NCBI GenBank assembly: GCA_003220435.1
Contig: QHSL01000067.1
Span: forward strand, 22,447 to 86,446
Source: Candidatus Rokuibacteriota bacterium
Lineage (GTDB): Bacteria > Methylomirabilota > Methylomirabilia > Rokubacteriales > CSP1-6
DNA: 64,000 nucleotides
Reading direction: 5' to 3'
In this document: piece by piece, positions 1 to 10,962 of the stretch
How positions within the stretch are numbered: the first letter of the stretch is position 1
Layout: every line of letters starts with the position of its first letter
Notes under the pieces: model-generated
Told to the model about the DNA's origin: nothing
Seen by the model: only the letters and a program-made list of their open reading frames with translations
Database searches by the model: none
Program-made: the position numbers and the translations under genes

Positions 1-1533
1 GCCGTCGTCGAAGAATCCCTCGATCAGCGACCCGCGGCGGAGCCCGTCATACGCCAGCGCCGCGTCGAGCCCGGGCTCCTTGGCCGTCGCTGCCTCGTGG
101 ATCGTCCGCGCGGAGGCGCCCGCCGCCGCGGCCTGCGCCCGTACCCGGTCGTGATACGCCTCGGGCCGGCGCGTGAGGACGTCGCCGAGGTCGAGTCCCG
201 TCTCGAAGTATCCGAGCTCGGTCAGCATCCCGCCCGCCTCGGGATCGAGGGTCACTGCCAGCGCGCTCGTGCGCACCGACACCTCCCCACGGCCCTCGCC
301 GCTGCCGTCATCGCGCGTCCAGCCGACGGCGGGCGCCGCGCCCGCCTCGACCAGGGACCGCTCCGCCTCCAGCAGGGCCGTCTTCACCGCCCGCCGCAGG
401 TGGGGCAGATAGCAGCCGCCGAACACGCCGTGCCAGTACGCGTCGTTCGCCTGGCCGCGCCAGAGTGCCTCGCGGGCGGCGACCAGGCGCGCGTCTTCGG
501 GGCGCCGCGCGAGCGCCCCGTGGATCGCACGCGAGAGCCGCAGCATCTTCCAGTACGTGTCGCCGACCTCCGGGTATTTGACGAGAAAGCTTCGCCAGAA
601 GCCACCGCGCAACAGGGAGGCCACGCGCTCGCCGTCGGCGAGCCGGCTGATCTCGTGCTTGGCGGCTTCCAGCGCGCGGCCGGCCTCGACGGGCAGCGCC
701 CATTCGCCCATCTCCCGATACGATGCCGTCGGCAGGTAGACGCGACCGCTCGCCGGCCGCCGCTCGACGACGTCGGCGAGCGTCGCCAGCTCGAGCCAGC
801 TGGTGGACAGGAGCCGGTCGAAGAAGCGGTCGAGCCACCCGCCCGCGTACACGTGGGCGTGGGTACCGGGCCAGACGCCGAACTTCTCGCCGTCGTCGAC
901 CATCGTGAGCGCCGCCACGCTGCCGCGGCGTCCGGCCAGGTACTCGAGCGTCTCGTTCACCTCGGCGAACGGGATCAGATAGCGGAGCCGCTGGCTGATC
1001 GGGAAGACGCGCAGCGTGAAGCCCTGCTCGTCCGTCAGGTAGTACCCGCCGAGACCGTCGGCGTCGAGGCCGGCGAGCGCGAAGTGGCGGTCGTCGACCA
1101 GGACGTACTCGACCCCGGCCTCGCTCAGGGGTTTGGGCAGGTAGGGCTCCCACACGCGCTCGGCGAGCCACATCCCGCGGGGCCGCACCCCGAAGTGCGC
1201 CTTGAGGAACGACGTGAGCCGCTCGATCTGCCCGATCTTGTCGTGATCCGGCAGGACGGCGAGGATCGGCTCGTAGAAGCCGCCGGTCAGCAGCTCGATC
1301 TGGCCGCGCGCGGCGAGGCTTCCGAGCAGATCGAAGGTCCGCGGCGACCGCTCACGCAGCCACTCGAGCAGGCTCCCGGTGCAGTGCACGCTCAGACGAA
1401 TCTCCGGGCGCGCGTCGAGCCGCTCGAGGAACGGACGGTACGCGCGCTCCGTCGCTTCGACGAGGACGTGATCGAAGTTGCCGACCGGCTGGTGGTTGTG
1501 AATGCCGAAGCAGAACGCCAACCGGTCCGTCAT
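1..1533 (-). CDS. GH57 4-alpha-glucanotransferase/alpha-amylase family protein (partial, 3' end outside window)
   Basis: About 511 N-terminal residues are visible; the C-terminus lies beyond the left edge. The protein starts at an ATG at 1533 and opens with the GH57 signature HNHQP (residues 11-15). It continues with GGFYEP near residue 84 and WLAERVWEP, whose Glu is at about 125 (family nucleophile), then TMVDDGEKFG, whose Asp is at about 213-214 (family acid/base). These positions agree well with the known 4-alpha-glucanotransferase of Thermococcus litoralis. Family members disproportionate alpha-1,4-glucans in glycogen metabolism, probably in the cytoplasm since no signal peptide is seen. 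The tail beyond residue 400 looks like the DUF1925/DUF1926 beta-rich region. It lies 13 bases downstream of rapZ, probably at the end of the same transcript. Whether it is a transferase or an amylase cannot be settled from motifs. Confidence 0.9.
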   Translation of the reverse strand, partial: MTDRLAFCFGIHNHQPVGNFDHVLVEATERAYRPFLERLDARPEIRLSVHCTGSLLEWLRERSPRTFDLLGSLAARGQIELLTGGFYEPILAVLPDHDKIGQIERLTSFLKAHFGVRPRGMWLAERVWEPYLPKPLSEAGVEYVLVDDRHFALAGLDADGLGGYYLTDEQGFTLRVFPISQRLRYLIPFAEVNETLEYLAGRRGSVAALTMVDDGEKFGVWPGTHAHVYAGGWLDRFFDRLLSTSWLELATLADVVERRPASGRVYLPTASYREMGEWALPVEAGRALEAAKHEISRLADGERVASLLRGGFWRSFLVKYPEVGDTYWKMLRLSRAIHGALARRPEDARLVAAREALWRGQANDAYWHGVFGGCYLPHLRRAVKTALLEAERSLVEAGAAPAVGWTRDDGSGEGRGEVSVRTSALAVTLDPEAGGMLTELGYFETGLDLGDVLTRRPEAYHDRVRAQAAAAGASARTIHEAATAKEPGLDAALAYDGLRRGSLIEGFFDDG

Positions 1534-1546
1534 CCGCGCGCCCCGA

Positions 1547-2416
1547 CTACTCGCGCTCGAGATCGCGGTGCACGACGGTCGGCGCGTACCCGAGGCCGGC
1601 GAGGAACCGCCTGAGCTCCTCCACGAGCGTCACCGAGCGGTGTCGGCCGCCGGTGCAGCCGATCGCGACGGTGAGGTAGGCCTTCCCCTCGCGCTCGTAG
1701 CACGGCAGGACGAACTTCAGGAAATCCTCCAGGTGGCGGAGCATCTCCCGGCTCACGTCGTGGTCGAGCACGAAGGCGCGCACGCGCTCGTGGCGACCGT
1801 CGAGCGGGCGGAGCGTGGGCTCGAAATGCGGGTTGGGCAGGAAGCGGACGTCGAACACGAGGTCGGCGTCGAACGGCATGCCGTGCTTGAAGCCGAACGA
1901 CACCAGCGAGGTGGCGAGGCCGGGCCGGAGCTTGGGGGCGACGTACAGCTCGACCAGCCGGTCCTTGAGCTGGTGGACGGTCAGCGCGGAGGTGTCGAAG
2001 ATCCGGTCGGCGACCTCGCGCAGATCCGACAGCGCCTTGCGTTCGGCCCGGATCCCGTCCAGGACGCTGCCCTCGCCGGCCAGCGGATGGCGCCGGCGCG
2101 TCTCGTGGTAGCGGCGCACCAGCGCCTCTTCGCTCGCCTCCAGGAACAGCACCTCCACCGCATGGCCCCGGAGCCGGAGCTCGCGGATGGTGTCCAGGAG
2201 GCGCGAGAGATAGGCGCCCTCGCGCACGTCGACGCCGAGCGCCACCCGCTGGATGGGCTGCTCGGATCGCATGATCAGGTCGGCGAAGGTCGGGATGAGC
2301 GTCGTGGGCAGGTTGTCGACGCAGAAGAACCCCATGTCCTCGAAGCACTTGATCGCGTAGCTCTTGCCGGCTCCGCTGAGGCCGGTGATGACCACGAACG
2401 ACAGCGGCACCGCCAT
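1547..2416 (-). CDS. rapZ: RNase adapter protein RapZ (nucleotide-binding YvcJ family)
   Basis: A 289-residue P-loop protein. Walker A GLSGAGKS lies near the N-terminus and the conserved C-terminal block GCTGGRHRS near residue 252, both typical of RapZ/YvcJ. In E. coli RapZ controls GlmZ small-RNA decay and so glucosamine-6-phosphate synthesis; in Bacillus the homologue binds nucleotides and UDP-sugars. The ATG at 2416 is preferred over the TTG one codon upstream, since GGGAG lies just before it. It follows rpoN by 35 bases. The usual hpf and ptsN genes of the proteobacterial rpoN-hpf-ptsN-rapZ cluster are absent here. Confidence 0.95.
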   Translation of the reverse strand: MAVPLSFVVITGLSGAGKSYAIKCFEDMGFFCVDNLPTTLIPTFADLIMRSEQPIQRVALGVDVREGAYLSRLLDTIRELRLRGHAVEVLFLEASEEALVRRYHETRRRHPLAGEGSVLDGIRAERKALSDLREVADRIFDTSALTVHQLKDRLVELYVAPKLRPGLATSLVSFGFKHGMPFDADLVFDVRFLPNPHFEPTLRPLDGRHERVRAFVLDHDVSREMLRHLEDFLKFVLPCYEREGKAYLTVAIGCTGGRHRSVTLVEELRRFLAGLGYAPTVVHRDLERE

Positions 2417-2451
2417 CAACTAGGCTCCCGCCGCGCGGGCGGCCTCGGGGC

Positions 2452-3918
2452 TCACCGTTTGCGTGGCGCCAGCCGACGCTGGTGCGAGGGCAGGATGCCG
2501 AGCTCCTCGCGGTACTTGGCCACCGTGCGCCGTGCGATCGTGAGCCCGCGCTTCTGCAGCGCCTGCGCGACCTCCTGGTCGGACTGCGGCTTCGCCGCAT
2601 CCTCGGCCGCCAGGATGTCCTGGATCATCTTCTTGACCGAGACCGACGACACCATCTCGCCGTCGCCCGACGCGATGCCGCTGTGGAAGAAGAACTTGAG
2701 CTCGAACAGCCCCTGCGGGGTCTCGACGTACTTGTTGGTCGTGACCCGGCTGATCGTCGACTCGTGCATCCCGATGTCCTCGCCGACATCGCGCAGCGAC
2801 AGCGGCCGCAGGTGGGCGAGCCCGCGGTCGAGAAACGCGCGCTGGAACTTGACGATCGACTGCGTCACCTTGCGCAGCGTGCGCTGCCGCTGGTCCACGC
2901 TCTTGATCAGCCACAGCGCCGACCGCAGCTTCTGCTCGACGTACTGGCGGGCGTCGTTGCCCGAGCCCCGGAGGAGCGAGCGGTAGAGCGAGTTGACCCG
3001 CAGCCGCGGGATTCCGTCCTCGTTGAGGACAATGGTGTACTCGTCGCCGAGCTTGTACACGAAAACGTCCGGGACGATGTAGCGCGAGTCGTTGCCGCCG
3101 AAGCGCCGGCCGGGCTTCGGCTCGAGCGCCATGATCTCCTCGACCGACTCCATGATGCGATCGAGGGAGAGCTTCAGGGCTCGCGCGATGTCGGCGTAGC
3201 GGCGGCGGCTCAGGTCCTCGAAGTGCGCCTCGACGATCTCGACCGACACCGGGTCCGGTAGCGGATCGCGCTTGAGCTGGAGCAGGAGGCATTCCTGGAT
3301 GTTCCGGGCCGCCACGCCGGGCGGGTCGAAGCCCTGCACGATCGCCAGGACCGCGGCCACCTGCTCGGCGGTGGCGCCACACCGCTGAGCGATCTCCTCC
3401 AGGTCGGCGCGGAGGTACCCATCCTCGTCGAGGTTGCCGATGATCTGCGTGCCGATCCGACGCACGGCGGCTTCCTCGGACGCGAACCGCAGCTGCTCCT
3501 CGAGGTGGTCGGTCAGCGAAGCCTGATTGCGGACGATGTTCTCGAACGGAGGGTCGTCGCGGTCCTCCTGCGAGACCAGCGAGCGCTCCTCGTAGTCGTC
3601 GTCGCCGGCGGCGGACATGATCGCGTTGAAGTCGAACGGCAGCTCGTCCGTCTGGCGCTCGGTGGTCGGCGGGGCGTCGGTGGTGATCTGCTCGACCGTC
3701 GGCGTCGGCGGCGTGTCCGCGGTGACGGGCGCGTCGGCGGGCGTCTCCGGCGTGTCCGGGGTGACTTCCTCCAGCAGGGGATTCTCGAGCAGCTCCTTGT
3801 CGACGACCTCCTGGAGCTCGAGCGTGGAGAGCTGCAACAGCTGAATCGCCTGCTGCAACAGCGGGGTCATCACGACCCGCTGGCTCTGCCGTAGCGAGAG
3901 GCGCGCCTCCATGGCCAT
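2452..3918 (-). CDS. rpoN: RNA polymerase sigma-54 factor
   Basis: 488 residues, the normal length for RpoN. The glutamine- and leucine-rich region I (LSLRQSQRVVMTPLLQQAI) opens the protein and is the activator-interacting part. An acidic region II spans about residues 50-110, followed by the core-binding domain and a helix-turn-helix. Near the C-terminus is the RpoN box ARRTVAKYRE, which contacts the -24 promoter element. RpoN needs an AAA+ enhancer-binding protein; none is encoded in this window. It lies 20 bases after lptB, as in many diderm bacteria. A candidate sigma-54-type promoter precedes lptC at the head of this operon, and a near-consensus one precedes the BMP operon at 43919-43933. 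Confidence 0.97.
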   Translation of the reverse strand: MAMEARLSLRQSQRVVMTPLLQQAIQLLQLSTLELQEVVDKELLENPLLEEVTPDTPETPADAPVTADTPPTPTVEQITTDAPPTTERQTDELPFDFNAIMSAAGDDDYEERSLVSQEDRDDPPFENIVRNQASLTDHLEEQLRFASEEAAVRRIGTQIIGNLDEDGYLRADLEEIAQRCGATAEQVAAVLAIVQGFDPPGVAARNIQECLLLQLKRDPLPDPVSVEIVEAHFEDLSRRRYADIARALKLSLDRIMESVEEIMALEPKPGRRFGGNDSRYIVPDVFVYKLGDEYTIVLNEDGIPRLRVNSLYRSLLRGSGNDARQYVEQKLRSALWLIKSVDQRQRTLRKVTQSIVKFQRAFLDRGLAHLRPLSLRDVGEDIGMHESTISRVTTNKYVETPQGLFELKFFFHSGIASGDGEMVSSVSVKKMIQDILAAEDAAKPQSDQEVAQALQKRGLTIARRTVAKYREELGILPSHQRRLAPRKR

Positions 3919-3938
3919 GGTGGGTTCCCCGCCGCCGC

Positions 3939-4661
3939 CTAGAGCGCGAACCGGTCGCCCAGGTAGTTCTCGCGGGCGACTGGACTGGTGGCGATCTCGT
4001 TGGCGGTGCCGGCCACGAGGATCTTGCCGTCGTAGAGGATGTAGGCACGGTCGGTGATGGCGAGAGTCTCCCTCACGTTGTGATCCGTGATGAGGATCCC
4101 GATGCCACGCTCACGGAGGCGGGCCACGATCTCTTGGATGTCGCCGATCGCGATGGGATCTATTCCCGTAAACGGCTCGTCGAGCAGCAGGTACTGGGGC
4201 GAGGTCACCAGCGCGCGGGTGATCTCGAGCCGCCGGCGCTCGCCGCCGGAGAGCGTGTAGGCCGGGTAGTGCGAGAGCGGGGTGAGGTCGAGCTCGGCCA
4301 GGAGCTCCTGGACCCGCGCGCGGCGCTCGGCGCCCGACAGGTCGAGCGTCTCGAGGATCGCCAACAGATTCTCCTCGACCGTCAACTTCCGGAACACGGA
4401 GGACTCCTGCGGCAGGTAGCCGACGCCCATGCGGCAGCGCTGGTACATCGGCAGCGACGTGATCTCCTGGCCCTCTAGGAAGATGCGGCCGCCGTCGGAC
4501 GCCAGCAGGCCCACCATCATGTAGAACGACGTGGTCTTGCCCGCGCCGTTGGGGCCCAGCAGACCCACGACCTCGCCGCGCTGGATGTCGAGCGAGACCG
4601 AGTCGACCACCTTACGGCTCTTGAACCACTTCACCAGGCCCTGCGCGACGAGGCCCTCCAT
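3939..4661 (-). CDS. lptB: LPS export ABC transporter ATP-binding protein LptB
   Basis: 240 residues. It has Walker A GPNGAGKTT, the ABC signature LSGGERRRLE, Walker B YLLLDEPFTGID and the switch histidine in ITDHNV. This matches LptB, the ATPase that powers LPS extraction from the inner membrane together with LptF/LptG, which are not in this window. It lies two bases after lptA and just before rpoN, the standard lptC-lptA-lptB-rpoN order. Confidence 0.97.
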   Translation of the reverse strand: MEGLVAQGLVKWFKSRKVVDSVSLDIQRGEVVGLLGPNGAGKTTSFYMMVGLLASDGGRIFLEGQEITSLPMYQRCRMGVGYLPQESSVFRKLTVEENLLAILETLDLSGAERRARVQELLAELDLTPLSHYPAYTLSGGERRRLEITRALVTSPQYLLLDEPFTGIDPIAIGDIQEIVARLRERGIGILITDHNVRETLAITDRAYILYDGKILVAGTANEIATSPVARENYLGDRFAL

Positions 4662-4663
4662 CG

Positions 4664-5248
4664 TCAGTTCTTGCAGGGCTCGGTCGGCCGACGCGCCGGT
4701 TGCGAGGTCTCCCGTTTTTCGTCGTCGCGGGGGAAGAACACTGCCTTGACCCGCTCCTGCTTGCCGCCCTCGACGAGCGACCGGTCCTGGGAGAGAAAGA
4801 TCGTAATCGTGTCGCCGGACACGACGTTGTCATCCTGCCACGCCCGCGCGTTGCCGATCAGTGTCACCCGCTGCTCGAGATCGAAGTACTCCGCGCGCTG
4901 GGCCGTCGCGGTGCGGCAGTCGCGGGTGACGACCCGGACGTTTCCGGTCGAGACGGTCCGCTGGACGCGGTCGCCCTTCTCGTCGAGGTACACCTCGACG
5001 CGGTCGGCGTACTGGACCGAGTTGTTCTGGCGGGCGACCACGTTTCCACTGAAGATCACGAGGCCCTGCTTGCCGAAGCGCTCCATCTTGTCGGCGTCGA
5101 CCGTGAGCGGCTGCGCGTCCGTCTTGCGCGATCCACTGGTCGGCGCGTTCGCGGCCGGCGCAGTCGCGGCCGACGGCGTCTGGCCCAGCGCGAGCGTGGA
5201 CGGCAAGATACTCGCCGCGAGGACGAGGACGGCGGTGACGACCCTCAC
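4664..5248 (-). CDS. lptA: Lipopolysaccharide transport periplasmic protein LptA
   Basis: 194 residues with an N-terminal signal peptide (hydrophobic stretch residues 3-20, probable cleavage after LALG). An OstA/LptA beta-jellyroll follows, recognisable from phrases such as PLTVDADKMERFGKQGLVIFSG and VSGDTITIFL. LptA bridges LptC and LptD to carry LPS across the periplasm. It starts at a GTG that overlaps the lptC stop by four bases (GTGA), so translation is probably coupled. The C-terminal tail (after about residue 165) is charged and variable. Confidence 0.92.
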   Translation of the reverse strand: MRVVTAVLVLAASILPSTLALGQTPSAATAPAANAPTSGSRKTDAQPLTVDADKMERFGKQGLVIFSGNVVARQNNSVQYADRVEVYLDEKGDRVQRTVSTGNVRVVTRDCRTATAQRAEYFDLEQRVTLIGNARAWQDDNVVSGDTITIFLSQDRSLVEGGKQERVKAVFFPRDDEKRETSQPARRPTEPCKN

Positions 5249-5799
5249 CGATTCGTCTCCGTGAAGATCGTGTGGACCCGGCCCGCCAGCGTCGTGGACT
5301 CGTCGCCCATCCTCACGTCGAGGGCCGTCCCGTCCGCGATCGCTCCGCCGCGCGACAGCCGAACCGGCGCGTCGGTCCAGAGCCGCCGCTCGGCACCCTG
5401 CCAGCGGAGCACGCTCGTTTCGAGCCGGAGCCCGTCGCTCGAGGTCAGCACGACGTTGTTCCGGATCTCCACGTTCTTGGTCACCTCGTACAGGTCACCC
5501 TCCTCGCCGACGATGGTCCACGACCGATCGCGCTCGAACACGTTGACCGAGATGTTCCTGAGGGAGGTTCGTCCCTCGGCGTCGAAGATCAGGGCCTGCT
5601 CGGCCTTGAGCTGCCACCGCACGCCACCCGACTCTTCTTCGATCTGGGCGTCCTTGACCCGGAGGTCGGCGCTCGATGCGGCCGGACCCACCGACTCCAC
5701 AGGGGCGGTCCGGCTCTTGGCGATGAGCGTGCCGGCGACCAGGAATACGAAGAGGGCGACGACTCCCAGAATCGCCCCGGCCATGCGCTTCGCTTTCAT
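5245..5799 (-). CDS. lptC: LPS export system protein LptC
   Basis: 184 residues with one N-terminal membrane anchor (about residues 7-27) followed by a periplasmic beta-jellyroll of the LptC/YrbK type. Phrases such as VRWQLKAEQALIF, VNVFERDRSWTIVGEEGDLYE and LTSSDGLRLETSVLRW fit the family. LptC takes LPS from the LptBFG complex to LptA. It is the first gene of the lptC-lptA-lptB-rpoN-rapZ run. The gap of 95 bases upstream holds promoter-like sequence. Confidence 0.88.
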   Translation of the reverse strand: MKAKRMAGAILGVVALFVFLVAGTLIAKSRTAPVESVGPAASSADLRVKDAQIEEESGGVRWQLKAEQALIFDAEGRTSLRNISVNVFERDRSWTIVGEEGDLYEVTKNVEIRNNVVLTSSDGLRLETSVLRWQGAERRLWTDAPVRLSRGGAIADGTALDVRMGDESTTLAGRVHTIFTETNR

Positions 5800-5810
5800 G
5801 CTCAGTCGAT

Positions 5811-5849
5811 TCTATAGGGAACGCGCAGAGGAATGCAATTTCGATACCA
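5811..5849 (-). promoter_or_regulatory. Candidate overlapping sigma-54-like and sigma-70-like promoters for lptCAB-rpoN-rapZ
   Basis: On the minus strand 5849-5833 reads TGGTATCGAAATTGCAT. It keeps the sigma-54 GG-N10-GC spacing and a full TTGCA, but the -24 element departs from TGGCACG at three positions. The same TTGCAT (5838-5833) can also serve as a -35 box, 16 bases from TATAGA at 5816-5811. The lptC ATG is at 5799. Which sigma factor uses it cannot be decided from sequence. Confidence 0.45.
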
Positions 5850-5894
5850 CGCTAACTTGCAGGACGCGGGCTAGTTACCGGAAACACAGCGAAA

Positions 5895-6875
5895 CTAGAC
5901 GATCTTTGCTCTGAGAATGTCATGCATGTGGATGACTCCGGCGGGCCGGCAGACCCCGTCGAGGATCACCAGGCTGGTGATTTGCCACGTTTCCATCACC
6001 TCTAGTGCCTCGGCGGCCAGATCGTCGGCACGGATGGTCTTGGGCCCCCGGGTCGCCACCTGGCCGGCCGTCAGCTCGTCGATGGACCCACCCTTCAGGT
6101 GAAGCCGCCGTAGGTCGCCGTCAGTGATCACCCCGACGAGCTGGCCCGCCGCGTCGACGACGGTGGTCATGCCCTTCCGCTTGCGGGTCATCTCGGCGAT
6201 GACCTCCCGAAGGGGCGTGCGCTCGGGGACGATCGGCATCGCGTCGCCCGTGAGCATCAGATCACCGACTCGAATCAGCGCCCGCCAGCCCAGCGTGCCC
6301 CGCGGATGCAGTGCCGCGTAGTCCTCGGGGCGGAGTCCGCGAAGCTCGAGCAGCGCGAGCGCGAGCGCGTCACCGGCGGCGAGCGCCGCGGTCGTGCTCG
6401 AGGTCGGCGCCAGATTCATCGGACACGCCTCCTCGGCGACGCTCACGTCCAGCACGACCTCGCACTGCCGAGCCAGGGCCGAGGCCGGATTGCCCGTCAT
6501 GAGCACGATCGGCACGCCAAGCCGCTTGAGCGGCGGCAGAATCGCCAGGACCTCGTCGGTCTCGCCCGAGTTCGACAGCGCCAGCACCACGTCGCCGCGT
6601 GCGACCATGCCGAGGTCACCGTGCACGCCCTCGGCCGGATGGAGGAAGTACGCGGGCGTCCCGGTCGACGCGAGCGTGGCCGCGATCTTGCGCCCGATCA
6701 GCCCCGACTTGCCCATCCCCGTGACGATCACGCGTCCGGCGCAGTGCCGTAAGAGCTCGACCGCGCGCTCGAAGCGGTCGTCGAGCTTGGGGATGAGATC
6801 GAGGATCGCCTTGGCCTCGAGCCGGAACACGCGCTCGGCCAACTTCCGGAGGTCGGGCCCGCGCTCGGGGCTCAC
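5895..6875 (-). CDS. kdsD: Arabinose-5-phosphate isomerase, KpsF/GutQ family
   Basis: 326 residues. An N-terminal SIS sugar-isomerase domain (about 30-180) contains the typical [20 protein letters not shown] block and the [11 protein letters not shown] block. Two CBS domains follow (about 205-325). The enzyme converts ribulose-5-phosphate to arabinose-5-phosphate, the first committed precursor of KDO. It starts at a GTG overlapping the kdsA stop by four bases. The immediate neighbours kdsA and the lpt genes support the KDO/LPS role. Confidence 0.96.
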   Translation of the reverse strand: MSPERGPDLRKLAERVFRLEAKAILDLIPKLDDRFERAVELLRHCAGRVIVTGMGKSGLIGRKIAATLASTGTPAYFLHPAEGVHGDLGMVARGDVVLALSNSGETDEVLAILPPLKRLGVPIVLMTGNPASALARQCEVVLDVSVAEEACPMNLAPTSSTTAALAAGDALALALLELRGLRPEDYAALHPRGTLGWRALIRVGDLMLTGDAMPIVPERTPLREVIAEMTRKRKGMTTVVDAAGQLVGVITDGDLRRLHLKGGSIDELTAGQVATRGPKTIRADDLAAEALEVMETWQITSLVILDGVCRPAGVIHMHDILRAKIV

Positions 6876-7713
6876 GAGTCACCGGCCGCCCGGATGGCGC
6901 CGAGTTGTCGCAGGAGCGGCGACAGGTCGTCGATGCGCAGCATGTTTGGACCGTCCGACAGCGGGCGGCCGTCGGCCAGCGTGCGGTCGGGATCCTCGTG
7001 CATCTCCATGAACAGTGCGTCCACGCCGAAGGCCACGGCGGCGCGCGCGAGCGCCGGCACGTACTGGCGCTCGCCGCCCGACCGGTCGCCGGCGCCGCCC
7101 GGCAGCTGGACCGAGTGCGTGGCGTCGAAGACGATCGGGTAGCCGAACTCGCGCATGATGGCGAGGCCGCGCATGTCGACGACGAGATTGTTGTACCCGA
7201 AGCTCGTGCCGCGCTCGGTCAAGAGGATCGCCTCGTTGCCCTTCGACAGGATCTTGTCGACGACGTTCTTCATGTCGCGCGGGGCCACGAACTGCCCCTT
7301 CTTGACGTTCACCGGCTTACCGGTGGCCGCCGCGGCCAGGATCAGGTCGGTCTGCCGGCACAAGAACGCCGGGATCTGAATGACGTCGAGGACCTCGGCC
7401 GCCGGATCGACCTCGCTCACTTGATGCACGTCCGAAAGCACCGGGACTCTCAGGGTCTCGCGCACCTTCCGGAGGATGCGCAGGCCCTCGACGAGCCCCG
7501 GCCCCCGATAGCTGTTGACCGAAGAGCGGTTGGCCTTGTCGTAGGACGATTTGTAGATGAACGGCACCCGGCGCGCGGCCGCGATCGTCGCCAGGCGCTC
7601 GGCGGTCATGAGGGCGTGGCGCTCGTCCTCGATGGCGCAGGGACCGCCGATGAGCACGAGGGGACCGCCCCCGCCGATGGTGATGGGCCCGACCGTGACC
7701 GGACGCATGGCCG

Positions 7714-7717
<4 letters not shown>
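6872..7717 (-). CDS. kdsA: 3-deoxy-8-phosphooctulonate synthase (KDO-8-phosphate synthase)
   Basis: 281 residues, the normal length. Family motifs include IGGPCAIE at the N-terminus, [12 protein letters not shown], and NVKKGQF. It condenses phosphoenolpyruvate with arabinose-5-phosphate. The ATG at 7717 was chosen because it overlaps the pyrG TGA by four bases (ATGA) and gives the normal N-terminus. The order pyrG-kdsA-kdsD-lptC is well known in diderm bacteria. Confidence 0.97.
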
Positions 7718-9312
<1,595 letters not shown>

Positions 9313-9313
9313 C

Positions 9314-10960
9314 TCATCCTCCTTTCGCTAACCATTGTCTGACATGTTCCTCCTCCATCGCTCGGCTCGCGAGCGTGCCGTCGAGCCGCGCGTCCCGCAT
9401 CTCGGCGAGCACGCGTGCCACGGCCGGGCCGCGCGGAACGCCGAGCGCGACGACGTCGTCGCCGCTGAGCGCCCCGGGGCGCGGCGGGAGCCCGACGAAC
9501 CAGTCGAGCAACTCGCGCACGGCGCGTGTCCCCCGCAGCCAGAGCCAGCCGAGCTCGACGGGGGCGCGGGCGCGGAGCAGGCGCGCGCGCTCGCTGGGCG
9601 CTCGGGCGGCGACGAGTCGGGAGGCGAGCGACTCCGCCGTCGACCGCGCGCGCTCCAGCGTGACGAGCGGGCCGCCGGTGAGCCCGAGGTGGGCGAGCGC
9701 GGCGGCGGCGACGCCGTCGCTCTGGTCGGCGACGATCGCGAGCGCGGCGAGCTCGAGGGGGTCGAGGTCGAGCGCCCGCGCCTGCGCCCACGCCAGCGTC
9801 GGAGGAAGCGCGGCCAGCCGGCGGCGACTCGTGGCGGTGAACCGGAGGCGGGCGTCGAAGAGACGGTAGGCCCCGACGCTGCCGAGCCGGGTGAGAACGG
9901 CACCGACGTGGGGCTCCACCAGGATGCGCTGGAGCTCGGCGGCGATCCGCTGGCCCGACAGCGCCTCGTACGGGACCAGACGCAGCGCGAGCGCCTGTGC
10001 CCGCAGCGTGGCGCCCTCGAACGTGAGACCGAGGCGCGCCGCATACCGGGCGGCGCGGAAGATCCGGGTCGGGTCCTCGACGAACGTGAGCGGATGGAGG
10101 CCCCGCAGCCGGCGCCGCGCCAGATCGGCTCGGGCGCCGAGCGGATCGATCAGCCCGAACTGACCCGACGAGAGCTCGATCGCCATGGCGTTGACCGTGA
10201 AGTCACGCCTGAGCAGATCCTGGCCGACCCCGGCCGGCATCACGCGCGGGAGCGCCCCCGGCGACTCGTAGCGCTCCGCTCGAGCCGTCGCCACGTCGAT
10301 CCGCCCGAACGCGGGCGTGTCGACCGAGGCGGTCAGGAATCGGCGATGCTCCAGGAGTGTGCCACCGAGAGTGCCCGCCAGCCGCCGCGCCACCGTGGGC
10401 CCGTCGCCCTCGACCACGACGTCGAGATCGCGCCGCGCGATCGGCGCCCCGCGCCACAGGTCGCGCACGAGCCCGCCCACCAGGAACGCGCGGCTGTCGT
10501 GCTCCTCCGCGATGCGGCCGATCGTCACGAGCAGCTCGCGCGCGTCGGCCGACAGTCCCCGGCCGACGTGGGCGGCCGCCGACGCGTCGGGCAGCGCCAC
10601 ACCGGCGAGACGGCCGCTCACCGCGCGGCCCGGTCCCTTCGCGCTCCGCACCACGACCAGCGGTGCGCCGCCGGCCAGGAGCCGCCGCACCGCCGTCTCG
10701 CCGACGCCCTCGTCGACGGACGGCAGCGGCCGGGCGAGCGTCGTCGCTCGGAGCGTGCCGAGGCCGAGCGCGTCGGCGCGGACGAGATCGTCGCGAAGGA
10801 CCCGCGCGGCGCCGGCCGTGAGCACGCCGGCATTCCGCCGCCGCGCGAGCGCCAGCGCCTCGCGAACGCAGGCACCCCGCGGCAGCGTCGCGGTCGCGAC
10901 GTCCGCGAGATCGGCCGCCACGAGGCTCACCTGGGGATAAACGTGCGCACGCTTCGCCAT
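9314..10960 (-). CDS. CCA tRNA nucleotidyltransferase / poly(A) polymerase family protein with N-terminal CBS-like region
   Basis: 548 residues. The nucleotidyltransferase head starts near residue 158 with [13 protein letters not shown] and the metal-binding DLD at about 178-180. [10 protein letters not shown] follows and then the neck region [16 protein letters not shown]. The family adds CCA to tRNA or tails RNA. The first 130 residues are not part of the head and look like a degraded CBS pair (for example [16 protein letters not shown] and GAPLVVV), as in the DHH-CBS-polA proteins of deltaproteobacteria but without DHH. It lies two bases after xerD and two before pyrG. Class-specific activity (CCA, A-adding or poly(A)) cannot be told from motifs. 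Confidence 0.9.
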   Translation of the reverse strand: MAKRAHVYPQVSLVAADLADVATATLPRGACVREALALARRRNAGVLTAGAARVLRDDLVRADALGLGTLRATTLARPLPSVDEGVGETAVRRLLAGGAPLVVVRSAKGPGRAVSGRLAGVALPDASAAAHVGRGLSADARELLVTIGRIAEEHDSRAFLVGGLVRDLWRGAPIARRDLDVVVEGDGPTVARRLAGTLGGTLLEHRRFLTASVDTPAFGRIDVATARAERYESPGALPRVMPAGVGQDLLRRDFTVNAMAIELSSGQFGLIDPLGARADLARRRLRGLHPLTFVEDPTRIFRAARYAARLGLTFEGATLRAQALALRLVPYEALSGQRIAAELQRILVEPHVGAVLTRLGSVGAYRLFDARLRFTATSRRRLAALPPTLAWAQARALDLDPLELAALAIVADQSDGVAAAALAHLGLTGGPLVTLERARSTAESLASRLVAARAPSERARLLRARAPVELGWLWLRGTRAVRELLDWFVGLPPRPGALSGDDVVALGVPRGPAVARVLAEMRDARLDGTLASRAMEEEHVRQWLAKGG

Positions 10961-10962
10961 GC

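Noticed and set aside
97..1614. Long open frame on the plus strand over the GH57 gene
   Set aside because: It is antisense to a gene with clear GH57 motifs and its product is low-complexity Arg/Pro/Ala text typical of GC-rich shadow frames.
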